DNA of 64,000 nt from Saprospiraceae bacterium (GTDB lineage Bacteria; Bacteroidota; Bacteroidia; Chitinophagales; Saprospiraceae): NCBI GenBank assembly GCA_016722295.1, contig JADKGL010000028.1, positions 1 to 64,000 of the forward strand. Direction: 5' to 3'. The notes beneath the pieces are model-generated. The model saw nothing but the letters and a program-made list of their open reading frames with translations. It was not told the DNA's origin and did no database searches. The translations under genes were made by a program, and so were the position numbers. This document shows, piece after piece, positions 9,082 through 16,555 of the stretch (its first letter is position 1; each line of letters starts with the position of its first letter).

Positions 9082-9384
9082 CTATTTGCGTTTGTTTTTG
9101 AGAATGTACTCAGTAGCCAATTTGTCAATTTCATCGGTAGATGATTGACGGTTACGTTGTAACCAATCGTCTAACTCGATACGTTTGAAATAGAGTTTTT
9201 TGCCTTGAGGGCAGAAATGGGGGATTTGTTTTGTACTGGTAAGTTTGTACAAATGCGATTCACTTACATCTAAATATTTGCAAGTTTCGCTAAAGTTCAA
9301 TACTGTTTTTTGCAGTAAGTTTTGCTCGTCTAGCTTTGAAGCTATTTCTGTGAGCTTGTCGAGAATTAAATTTTCTTGTATCAT
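9082..9384 (-). CDS. Helix-turn-helix (excisionase/MerR-like) DNA-binding protein
   Basis: This 100-residue protein has a helix-turn-helix of the HTH_17/excisionase type at about residues 28-80: the segment LNFSETCKYLDVSESHLYKL, a wing (QGKKLYFKRIELDDWL), then a basic tail. Such proteins precede the primase-like gene on many Bacteroidota elements and probably control excision or replication genes. An inverted repeat overlaps its start codon, suggesting autoregulation. Confidence 0.8.
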   Translation of the reverse strand: MIQENLILDKLTEIASKLDEQNLLQKTVLNFSETCKYLDVSESHLYKLTSTKQIPHFCPQGKKLYFKRIELDDWLQRNRQSSTDEIDKLATEYILKNKRK

Positions 9385-9408
9385 CGTAAAATATTTTTTA
9401 TTACGATG
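9382..9408. promoter_or_regulatory. Inverted repeat over the HTH gene start, candidate operator
   Basis: CATCGTAA and TTACGATG form perfect 8-bp arms with an 11-base A/T spacer. The left arm includes the start codon (complement of CAT at 9382-9384). The size fits a dimeric HTH repressor site; binding is inferred. Confidence 0.5.
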
Positions 9409-9436
9409 TCAAAATTCTAAAATGCAACAGGGGCAA

Positions 9437-9497
9437 AAGGTTCAGGTTGGTGGATGGTTCAGTAAACGGAATAAACCTGAACCTTACCTGAACCTTT
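9437..9497 (-). terminator. Long inverted repeat plus third copy; probable terminator of the 9498-10556 gene
   Basis: AAGGTTCAGGTT (9437-9448) and AACCTGAACCTT (9474-9485) are perfect 12-bp inverted arms. A third copy, ACCTGAACCTT (9486-9496), follows directly, next to the stop codon of the upstream gene. On the minus strand the hairpin is followed by TTTTGCCCC, a weak U tract, so it could be a terminator or a protein-binding site. Confidence 0.45.
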
Positions 9498-10556
9498 TTA
9501 AGGGAAATATTTTTGAATTAAGTCCAAAATTGCTTCTTTAGTTTCTTCTTTTATTTTGCTTTTACTACTTGTTTTATAGTAATTGTCCGCTTTGATTGGT
9601 TCTTTATTGGTTTTAGTTATAAAAGATTTTGATGCAACAATATTGGTAGGTGTAAGTCTTTGAAAATGCTTACTAAGGTTGTCCATTACAAAAACAAATA
9701 GGGTTGTAGGGCAACCTAAATAAATTAAATGTTCGCCTGGTTTAATATCTTTTGAAGTAAGTAGAATTATCAGAGTGTCAATAGGTGTATTTGTTTCAAT
9801 TAAAAATGTATAATCGATACATAGATCATTAAATAAACCTTCAAGACTGCTGATAGAATTATGTTTCCAACCAAAGGAAAGTTTTTGTTTTTCAGTTGAA
9901 TGTTTAATTTGTGATGGAAAATTAGTGCTGCCAATAGAGAGTTGCTTTAAAACTATTTTGTCAGTATCATCATCCATTTTATATAAATAGAAATCATCTA
10001 TATTTTCATAAACATCAGATAGATGCTCTTTAAACGACTCTTGAATAGAAAAATATAATTCGATTAACGAATTACGCAAATATAAAAGTGAGAAATAAGA
10101 TAGGTCGTTTGCTTCAAATTCTTTTAGTGCCAATTCATTATTCAACTCATTGGCTAAAATGGCAATGCCTTTTAAAGATTTTTCGCCTATTTGGTAAGGA
10201 ACATCTAAAGCATTATCTTTTATAAATGGATTGGCAAGGGTTTCATTATAATATCTGATTTTCTCTGCTTCAATTATTGCTTTGAAAAAATGCTGTGGTA
10301 GGGTTGAAGGCTCTGGCAACGAAGTTGAATAATGGAGTGGCTGCAATATTTGCAATTGCAAAGCACTAAAGCTATGCTGTAAACTTGGCAACTGTTGTAA
10401 TAAAACCTTCAAACGATTTTCGTAATCGGATATGGAAGCAAAAGGCATTTTGCTGACAGCCCTAATTGTTTCTTTCAATCCCCTTTCATTATCGAATGTA
10501 ATTAGCCAGGGCTTTAGTTCACCATAATAAATACTATTTAGAATTTTTGAGTTCAT
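9498..10556 (-). CDS. Unknown protein of integrase operon
   Basis: The 352-residue product has no signal peptide or membrane helix and no motif I recognise. It is mostly helical and Leu/Gln-rich in the N-terminal third (residues 40-90), acidic in the middle, with a C-terminal stretch rich in Thr, Lys and Ser (KTNKEPIKADNYYKTSSKSK) and a last helix EAILDLIQKYFP. Its ATG overlaps the integrase stop by four bases (10553-10556), so the two are co-translated. Proteins of this size often accompany Bacteroidota tyrosine recombinases; RteC-like function was considered but not supported by motifs I can see. Confidence 0.75.
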   Translation of the reverse strand: MNSKILNSIYYGELKPWLITFDNERGLKETIRAVSKMPFASISDYENRLKVLLQQLPSLQHSFSALQLQILQPLHYSTSLPEPSTLPQHFFKAIIEAEKIRYYNETLANPFIKDNALDVPYQIGEKSLKGIAILANELNNELALKEFEANDLSYFSLLYLRNSLIELYFSIQESFKEHLSDVYENIDDFYLYKMDDDTDKIVLKQLSIGSTNFPSQIKHSTEKQKLSFGWKHNSISSLEGLFNDLCIDYTFLIETNTPIDTLIILLTSKDIKPGEHLIYLGCPTTLFVFVMDNLSKHFQRLTPTNIVASKSFITKTNKEPIKADNYYKTSSKSKIKEETKEAILDLIQKYFP

Positions 10557-11662
10557 AGTCCTATTTTAATTTTGTTAGCTGCAACAGTTTTCTTTTCGTC
10601 AATTACATTAGCATAAATCTGTGTTGTTTTCAAATGTCTATGGCCAAGTAACTTGCTTACAGTAAAAATATCAGTACCCAAAGTTAATTGCAAAGTGGCG
10701 TAAGTATGACGACTGCAATGGAATGTAATGTGTTTTTCAATTCCTGCTTTTATCATCCATCTATGTAGATCCATATTTCTGCTATCTGAATAAAGCATAT
10801 CAGGAAAAACTAAATCATCAGGCTTCCCCCTTTCAGTAGTAATCAAATTAAACGCTTCATCTGATATTGGTAACGTTTCAGAGCCTTTAGTTTTTTGCTG
10901 GGTAAAACGAATATAATGCCCCAGTTCTTCGGACTGCTGCATTTCAGACCATTTTAATTTTTGAATATCACTAAAGCGTAAGCCTGTAAGGCAAGCAAAA
11001 AGGAATGTTTGTTTCATTAGTGCATTTGCACATTCTGTTCTTGCTAATGATTTTACTTCTTCCAAAGTTAAAAACTCTCTTACCGGCTCGCCTTGTGGTA
11101 AACCTTCTACCATTTCGGCTGGGTTGGTTTTTATTATTCCATCCCTTACCGCTTGTTTTAATGCTGCTCTAAATTTGTTAAAATAGCTATACTTGGTATT
11201 GGTAGAAATAGCTTTTTTAGTTTTTGATTTTGCATCCTTTTGCAAGTATTCTCTAAAACCATCTACAAAAGCTTTATTGATTTGGTTAAACTGAATATCT
11301 CTTGGGCAATACTTTTTTAAGTGCTTAATGGTACTATCCCAATTACCGTAATTCCCTTTGCTGTCTTTACGTTTTTCAGCCAAAGATTCCATATACATAA
11401 TAAAGTATGTTTTTAATTTTTCCTTATCGTGGAAATCATATGTGCTATTTTGAATTTCCAAATGTCTTTTACTGCGAATGGTTTCTGCTAATGCCAGCAT
11501 CTTTTTATTTTCTTCTTTTACTGCATTGGTCAGCTTTCCTTTTTCAGGGTCGGGTGTTAAGTACAAGTTCAAATATTCATACTGGCGTTTACCATCGGCA
11601 TAGTACTCTAAATAAAGGCTTATCTTATCGCCTTTGAGTCGTTGTCTTAATGTTACTTTCAT
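10553..11662 (-). CDS. Tyrosine-type site-specific recombinase (integrase)
   Basis: This enzyme would catalyse integration and excision of the element. The 369-residue protein has the Bacteroidota layout: an N-terminal arm-binding domain (1-60), a SAM-like core-binding domain (about 75-185) and the catalytic domain. The full catalytic set is visible: Arg229 (TGLRFSD), a Lys at about 257, His315 and Arg318 (FHCSRHTYA), His341 (LLGHRHLKTTQIY) and Tyr350. It therefore looks active. It lies 1.2 kb from the mnmE junction, with probable arm sites in between. Confidence 0.93.
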   Translation of the reverse strand: MKVTLRQRLKGDKISLYLEYYADGKRQYEYLNLYLTPDPEKGKLTNAVKEENKKMLALAETIRSKRHLEIQNSTYDFHDKEKLKTYFIMYMESLAEKRKDSKGNYGNWDSTIKHLKKYCPRDIQFNQINKAFVDGFREYLQKDAKSKTKKAISTNTKYSYFNKFRAALKQAVRDGIIKTNPAEMVEGLPQGEPVREFLTLEEVKSLARTECANALMKQTFLFACLTGLRFSDIQKLKWSEMQQSEELGHYIRFTQQKTKGSETLPISDEAFNLITTERGKPDDLVFPDMLYSDSRNMDLHRWMIKAGIEKHITFHCSRHTYATLQLTLGTDIFTVSKLLGHRHLKTTQIYANVIDEKKTVAANKIKIGL

Positions 11663-11672
11663 TTCTTATCTT

Positions 11673-12068
11673 TTATTGGTTAAATAAATTATCGATTGAT
11701 GCTCTTTTAATAATGGTTCTATCACCCAGCTTTGCCACAGGCAAACGATTACTTTTAATCATTCTTTGAATGGTCCAACGGCTTGTACCTAACAAAATAG
11801 AAGCTTCTTGAATACTTAGAAAATCTTTATCTCTTAGATTAATAAAGTTTGTGGTTTGCACAGGCAAGGCACGGAATGCATTTAGATTCTCTGAAGTAAT
11901 ATCTTTGATCTGGTCATTTAAGGTATCTTGAACTTTCTTTTCTCTTACTCTTTGTTTGTGGGCTCTACTTGCACAAGTATGGCCACAAAACCTTGTAGTG
12001 GTTTTTTGGGCAACAAAAGCCTGACCGCAAAAGGTGCAAAATTTAGGTATTTTAATATTACTACTCAT
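11673..12068 (-). CDS. Zinc-ribbon plus excisionase-type HTH protein
   Basis: The 131-residue product starts with a Cys cluster (FCTFCGQAF...RFCGHTCAS; Cys11, 14, 28 and 32), followed by a basic segment and a C-terminal HTH_17/excisionase fold (FLSIQEASILLGTSRWTIQR, then LPVAKLGDRTIIKR). It is the gene nearest the mnmE junction, ten bases upstream of the integrase, so a recombination directionality or control role is likely. A perfect copy of the TTGGGCAACAA repeat lies inside its coding sequence at 12006-12016. Confidence 0.8.
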   Translation of the reverse strand: MSSNIKIPKFCTFCGQAFVAQKTTTRFCGHTCASRAHKQRVREKKVQDTLNDQIKDITSENLNAFRALPVQTTNFINLRDKDFLSIQEASILLGTSRWTIQRMIKSNRLPVAKLGDRTIIKRASIDNLFNQ

Positions 12069-12077
12069 TATACTATT

Positions 12078-12123
12078 TGGTGCTTTATGGTGCTACTTGT
12101 AGCCAAGTGGTGCTGTATGGTGC
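12078..12123 (+). repeat. Four TGGTGC repeats at 10/20/10-base spacing
   Basis: TGGTGC starts at 12078, 12088, 12108 and 12118. The 10-20-10 phasing puts all four on one face of the helix, as expected for cooperative protein binding, just upstream of the zinc-ribbon/HTH gene. Confidence 0.6.
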
Positions 12124-12135
12124 ATTATTTCGCCA

Positions 12136-12227
12136 AAGGGCAACATTATAGATGTTGGGCAACAAAAATGCAATTTGGGCAACAACTGGGCAACAAAGAT
12201 AAGCAAATAATAGTAGTTGGGCAACAA
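12136..12227 (+). repeat. TTGGGCAACAA direct repeats, candidate integrase arm-type sites
   Basis: Perfect TTGGGCAACAA copies start at 12155, 12175 and 12217, a one-mismatch copy (CTGGGCAACAA) starts at 12186, and a weaker copy lies at 12136. Another perfect copy lies at 12006 in the adjacent gene. Position between the recombinase operon and the att-like core fits arm sites bound by the integrase N-terminal domain. Confidence 0.6.
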
Positions 12228-12284
12228 AAAAGAGAAGAATAATTAGCTATAAAGCTAACAAAAACAGGCACTTAACAAATAAAA

Positions 12285-12301
12285 GAAAGTAGATTACTTT
12301 C
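12285..12301. other. Candidate attachment core at the mnmE 3' end
   Basis: GAAAGTA (12285-12291) and TACTTTC (12295-12301) are perfect inverted arms around GAT. On the mnmE strand this reads GGAAAGTAATCTACTTTC and spans the last codons and stop of mnmE. Paired inverted core sites are what a tyrosine recombinase recognises. The mnmE tail here also resembles the attB of SGI1 at the same gene (from memory). Confidence 0.5.
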
Positions 12302-13667
12302 CAATACAAAACTTACTAAAAATATTGCCCAAGATCTCATCATTCGTGATCTCTCCAGAAATGACACCAAGATGAAAAAGTGCATGACGAATATGTTGTG
12401 CTAAGAAATCTGTTTCAATATTTTGATGGATGCCTTGTATGACAGATTCGAGTGATTCAGCTGCATTGTGGAGTGCTTCAAAATGTCTTGCATTGCTGAT
12501 GATGGTGCGATCTGTTAGTTTTTGATCTTTGGTGACTGTAGAGATTAATTTATTTTTAATGAGGTCGATGTTGATATTTTCTTTTGCAGAACATGGGATA
12601 ATATCATTTGATGAGACAAATTGATTTTGAAAATCTTGCGGATTGATTGCTGTATTGACATCCCATTTATTCAGCAATAAGATGGTATTCATATTTTGTG
12701 AATGTAGTTTGGCAAGGTCTTCTTCTACTTCAGATTTGCTTGCTGTACTCACATCGACGACATAAATCAGAATTGCAGAATCTTGGATTTTTTTCATTGT
12801 CCTTTCTATTCCTATCGCTTCGATTTGATCTGTAGCTTCTCGTATTCCTGCAGTGTCCACAAGTTTAAATATCACACCATCGATGATCAAGCGCTCTTCT
12901 ATAGTATCTCTTGTCGTGCCAGGTATTGCAGAAACAATGGCTCTTTCATCATTGAGCAATGCATTGAGCAGTGTCGATTTTCCTGCATTGGGACGTCCTG
13001 CAATCACTGTAGAAACACCTTCATGGATGGCATTTCCCAATTGGAAACTTTCCAATAATTTCTTTATCGAAACTAAAATTTTATTGACTAAAAAAGAAAG
13101 ATTCGTCCGATCTGCAAACTCGACATCTTCTTCTCCAAAATCCAACTCCAATTCTATCAAACTTGCAAAATTCAATAGATCTGTTCGCATCGAATGAATC
13201 TCATTTTTCACGCCTCCTTTAAGTTGATTCATCGCCAATGCATGTGAAGCTTTTGACTCTGAAGCGATCAAATCGGCCACTGCTTCTGCTTGGGAGAGAT
13301 CCATTTTTTTATTCAGAAAAGCGCGCAAGGTAAATTCTCCAGCAGTTGCATTCCGTGCGCCATGACTGATTACTATTTCTATAATTTGATTTAAAATATA
13401 TGGCGAGCCGTGTGCAGAAATTTCTACAATATCTTCACCAGTATAAGAATTTGGTGCTTTAAAGACACTGAGTAATACTTCATCAATGATCTGATCATCA
13501 TGTTTTAGTCGTCCAAAATGCAAACTGTGAGAGGGAACAGAATGAAGGTCTTTTGCATCATAAATTCTATTTACGATATCCAATGCCTTTGGCCCTGACA
13601 ATCGTATCACGCCTATTGCAGAAGTATATGGAGCAGTGGCAAGAGCAACTATGGTATCTGAATTCAT
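12294..13667 (-). CDS. mnmE: tRNA uridine-5-carboxymethylaminomethyl modification GTPase MnmE
   Basis: MnmE, with MnmG, modifies the wobble uridine (U34) of several tRNAs in the cytoplasm. The 457-residue length is standard. The N-terminal formyl-THF-binding domain (ATAPYTSAIGVIRLSG) is followed by a helical domain split by a G domain with GRPNAGKSTLLN, the DTAG switch and NKWD, and the C terminus ends in the invariant FCIGK. The gene is intact although an element lies at its very 3' end, as expected if integration restores the last codons. Confidence 0.97.
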   Translation of the reverse strand: MNSDTIVALATAPYTSAIGVIRLSGPKALDIVNRIYDAKDLHSVPSHSLHFGRLKHDDQIIDEVLLSVFKAPNSYTGEDIVEISAHGSPYILNQIIEIVISHGARNATAGEFTLRAFLNKKMDLSQAEAVADLIASESKASHALAMNQLKGGVKNEIHSMRTDLLNFASLIELELDFGEEDVEFADRTNLSFLVNKILVSIKKLLESFQLGNAIHEGVSTVIAGRPNAGKSTLLNALLNDERAIVSAIPGTTRDTIEERLIIDGVIFKLVDTAGIREATDQIEAIGIERTMKKIQDSAILIYVVDVSTASKSEVEEDLAKLHSQNMNTILLLNKWDVNTAINPQDFQNQFVSSNDIIPCSAKENINIDLIKNKLISTVTKDQKLTDRTIISNARHFEALHNAAESLESVIQGIHQNIETDFLAQHIRHALFHLGVISGEITNDEILGNIFSKFCIGK

Positions 13668-13772
13668 GGAACTTATTTTAACTTCTCGATGTTTGATATC
13701 AAAAGTCTGGCAAATCTACACGCTATGTGTTAGATATCAATTGAAGAATGCCAGTTTTGTTTAGTTTCTTTA

Positions 13773-13780
13773 TATTTTTG
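13773..13780 (+). promoter_or_regulatory. -7 box of the small membrane protein gene
   Basis: TATTTTTG matches TAnnTTTG and ends 18 bases before the ATG at 13799. It lies inside the longest open frame, so it argues for the downstream start. Confidence 0.4.
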
Positions 13781-13798
13781 CACTTAAATTCAAAATCA

Positions 13799-14218
13799 AT
13801 GGAAGACATCAAAGAAAAAGTAAAATCAGCAGGAAGGACTACTTGGAAATGGATATTCCGCACGTTTATTCTAGCGATTCTTATATTTATCGGATATATT
13901 TGTTTTATGGTTTTTGCTACATTTAGTGAAGGAACTAGAACAGGATATGTCACAAAAATTAGCAAGAAAGGTTATGTCTTCAAGACCTATGAAGGTGAGT
14001 TAAATACTGGTTTTTTCACCAATCCTGGTCTTTCAGGAAAAGCTCCAGATAATGTATGGTATTTCTCAGTCCCTGATGGAAATGTTGCTGATCAAATCCA
14101 AAAAGCATCCGAAACAGGACAAAAAGTGACACTACATTATGAACAAAAATATACTAAATTATTTTTCTGGGGTGAAACTGAATATTTGGTACAGAAGATC
14201 GATCAAGTAGCGCAGTAA
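13799..14218 (+). CDS. Small single-pass membrane protein of unknown function
   Basis: The 139-residue product has a cytoplasmic basic start (MEDIKEKVKSAGRTTWKW), one hydrophobic helix (about residues 20-42) and a soluble beta-rich C-terminal domain containing GYVTKISKKGYVFKTYEGEL and a conserved-looking WYFSVPDG. Such proteins are widespread in Bacteroidota and sometimes mislabelled as 6-phosphogluconate dehydrogenase; I see no enzymatic motif. I rejected the upstream start at 13748 because a -7 promoter box lies within that extension. Confidence 0.75.
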   Translation: MEDIKEKVKSAGRTTWKWIFRTFILAILIFIGYICFMVFATFSEGTRTGYVTKISKKGYVFKTYEGELNTGFFTNPGLSGKAPDNVWYFSVPDGNVADQIQKASETGQKVTLHYEQKYTKLFFWGETEYLVQKIDQVAQ

Positions 14219-14249
14219 ATTATTTTTTGAGTAGATAATTTTGTTTTTT

Positions 14250-16349
14250 TTACATAAATTGATAGACCATAAAACTACTTAAATAGGCTAACGCACTCAT
14301 AACAACTAATTGAATAATCGGCCATTTCCATCCATTAGTTTCGCGCTTCATGATTGAAATAGTGCTCATGCATTGGAGAGCAAAGGCATAAAATAATATA
14401 AGCGAAAGAGAAGTTTTAAAATCAAAAAAGGGACTTCCATCTTGCCTCTTTTCTTTTTCCATTCTTGAGTGAAGTGTTTCTTCATCAGAATCACTTGCGA
14501 GTTGATATATCGTTGACATTGTCCCTACGAAAACCTCTCTGGCAGCGAAAGAAGTGATTAAAGCGATGCCTATCTTCCAATCAAAACCAAGTGGTTTGAT
14601 AACGGGTTCAATGAGTTTTCCAAACATTCCAGCAAATGAATGTTCTAATTTCAAAGATGTTAATTCTCTTTCACATTCTACAGTCGATTTATTCAACAGT
14701 TCACATTTGGTCATAGTTTCTTTTTCAAGTTTTTCAAATACTCCAGGCATTGAAAAACTAGATAAAAACCATAGTACTATGCTTATAATTATAATCACCT
14801 TACCTGCTTCTAAAATAAAACTTTTTACTTTGATCCAAGTACCAATCAAAACTTTCTTAAAATAAGGTAGTTGATATTCTGGCAATTGAATTAAAAGATA
14901 GCTTTTTTCGGTTTGCGGTAAAAATTGCTTTAACACCAATGCGACCAAAAGTGCAACTAGTATGCCCATTAAATACAATCCAAAGAATATTAAAACTTGT
15001 ATTGAAAAAATTCCAAACATAGTAGTGGCAGGTACTAAAAAAGCAATCAACACTACATAGACTGGAATTCTTGCGGAACATGGTATCAATGGAATAATAA
15101 ACATTGTAGCCATTCGTTCGCTGTAACTTGGAATGGTTCTCGCGGACATAATCGCAGGAACGGCACAAGCTCCGCTAGATATAAGTCCGACCAATGATCT
15201 ACCATTGAGTCCAAATTTTCGCAAGAGATAATCAAATAAATAAACTACTCTTGCCATATAGCCACACTCCTCTAAAAAGCCTATTAAAAAAAATAAAATC
15301 GCAATTTGTGGTATAAAAACAAATACACCACTCAAACCTGCCAATAAGCCATCCGTTACTAAATCTGTCATCCAATGATCTGGAAGAATATTCTTTATTG
15401 TGGAATTTATGCTTGAAAATCCTCCCTCTATCCAATCCATTGGAAAACTAGCCAATGAAAAAATAGCTTGGAAAACAAAATACATGATGATAAAAAATAC
15501 GCCATATCCAATGATTGGATGTGTAGCAAATTGATCGAGTCTTTTAGTCCAAGTTGATTGGCCGAATTGATTTCCTTCCTTATTCGCAAGTTCAGCTACC
15601 CATTGATCAATGATCTTATATCGATTTAAAGTCTCTTGGATCTGAAATCGGATACTTTCTTCTGAACTAAAGCTTGGAAATCGATCGTCTAAGGTTTTAC
15701 TTACTTTTTTATAATAATGTTTATTTAAAATGGCTTCATAAAGTGTCTTATATTCTTGCTTGTATTGGAGTATTTTGATATCTTTAGTAACTTGATCATC
15801 TATCAATTGAAAATTTAATTCTGTGATAAAATTACTTTTATTTTCAATCAATTTATTGAGTTGAAAATAGATTTCTGGAATTCCTTTTTTCGTCCGATAA
15901 TTTACATCAATAAAGGGAATAGTCATCTTTGATTGCAATGCTATTTTAACTTTAGAAATATAATCCGTAGAAAAACTTTCAGTATTTGTTAGGACCACAA
16001 ATGTTGGAAATTTTAAATCCAAAATTTGGGTTAATAACAATAATTGCTGGTCAATATTTCGGAGATCCAAAACATATAAGATAGCTTGAGGAGCTAGATC
16101 TTCGCGCAAAATATGTTCTGTAAGAATAAACTCATCAGTAGTATTAGCATGTAAACTATAGGATCCCGGAAAATCAATTAATGTAATGACTTGTTCATTT
16201 TCCAAATATATTTTACCCTCAGCTTTTTCAACTGTCACTCCGGGAAAATTTCCAACATGTTGATCCAATCCTGTCAACGCATTAAAGAGACTTGATTTCC
16301 CACTATTTGGATTTCCTATGAGGCCAACTCGAAAATTTGAAACGCTCAT
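14250..16349 (-). CDS. feoB: Ferrous iron transport protein B
   Basis: FeoB is the inner-membrane Fe(II) uptake protein with a cytoplasmic G domain. Its 699 residues include G1 GNPNSGKS (12-19), the G2 Thr39 (FPGVTVE) and G3 DFPG (59-62), then two gate repeats with the Cys motifs GACAVPAIMSART and PCSARIPVYVVL and about ten membrane helices. The G4 motif, normally NxxD, reads NTES (122-125), so the base-recognising Asp is replaced. The start overlaps feoA by four bases, so the two are translationally coupled. Confidence 0.95.
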   Translation of the reverse strand: MSVSNFRVGLIGNPNSGKSSLFNALTGLDQHVGNFPGVTVEKAEGKIYLENEQVITLIDFPGSYSLHANTTDEFILTEHILREDLAPQAILYVLDLRNIDQQLLLLTQILDLKFPTFVVLTNTESFSTDYISKVKIALQSKMTIPFIDVNYRTKKGIPEIYFQLNKLIENKSNFITELNFQLIDDQVTKDIKILQYKQEYKTLYEAILNKHYYKKVSKTLDDRFPSFSSEESIRFQIQETLNRYKIIDQWVAELANKEGNQFGQSTWTKRLDQFATHPIIGYGVFFIIMYFVFQAIFSLASFPMDWIEGGFSSINSTIKNILPDHWMTDLVTDGLLAGLSGVFVFIPQIAILFFLIGFLEECGYMARVVYLFDYLLRKFGLNGRSLVGLISSGACAVPAIMSARTIPSYSERMATMFIIPLIPCSARIPVYVVLIAFLVPATTMFGIFSIQVLIFFGLYLMGILVALLVALVLKQFLPQTEKSYLLIQLPEYQLPYFKKVLIGTWIKVKSFILEAGKVIIIISIVLWFLSSFSMPGVFEKLEKETMTKCELLNKSTVECERELTSLKLEHSFAGMFGKLIEPVIKPLGFDWKIGIALITSFAAREVFVGTMSTIYQLASDSDEETLHSRMEKEKRQDGSPFFDFKTSLSLILFYAFALQCMSTISIMKRETNGWKWPIIQLVVMSALAYLSSFMVYQFM

Positions 16350-16543
16350 AAAATCACGATTTCATTAAATTCCTCTGGACGCATGGCGTAACATTTGCCT
16401 TGTATTTCGACAAGGTGCGAACCCTTATTTCCTAATTTTCGGATCAGAGCTATTTGTTGACCGGGTTTGATTCCCATGGCAGATAATCTCGCAGCAAGCG
16501 TTTGATTTTTAATAGATAAAATAATGCCATTGACTTTATTCAT
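16346..16543 (-). CDS. feoA: Ferrous iron transport protein A
   Basis: FeoA is a small SH3-like cytoplasmic partner of FeoB. The 65-residue product has the family pattern: the AARLSAMGIKPGQQIALIRK turn followed by a beta strand and AMRPEEFNEIVI. It overlaps feoB by four bases and starts twelve bases after the upstream nuclease-like gene, so it has no promoter space of its own. Confidence 0.92.
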   Translation of the reverse strand: MNKVNGIILSIKNQTLAARLSAMGIKPGQQIALIRKLGNKGSHLVEIQGKCYAMRPEEFNEIVIL

Positions 16544-16555
16544 TAGTGTTAATTA

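Larger units (their letters stand above)
1..12293. mobile_element. Integrated element carrying a BREX defence operon (right end; left end outside window)
   Basis: All genes from the left edge to the 3' end of mnmE point the same way. They combine integration genes (tyrosine recombinase, excisionase-like HTH proteins), a BT4734/DUF3987 primase-like protein typical of Bacteroidota mobile elements, and a BREX operon. The boundary next to mnmE shows an inverted-repeat core and clustered short repeats. Integration at the 3' end of mnmE (trmE/thdF) is an established habit of other islands such as SGI1. The second boundary was not found in the window, so the element extends past position 1. That the BREX genes belong to the same element rather than an older neighbour is inference from continuous strand and tight packing. 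Confidence 0.7.

Noticed and set aside
9054..9134. Longer N terminus for the primase-like protein
   Set aside because: It overlaps the upstream HTH gene by 53 bases and lacks resemblance to the family; the ATG at 9053 fits better.
12294..13667. Disruption of mnmE by the element
   Set aside because: The frame is intact and ends in the invariant FCIGK, so integration preserved the gene.
13681..13965. Minus-strand frame opposite the small membrane protein
   Set aside because: No motif, antisense to a better supported gene and overlapping the mnmE promoter region.
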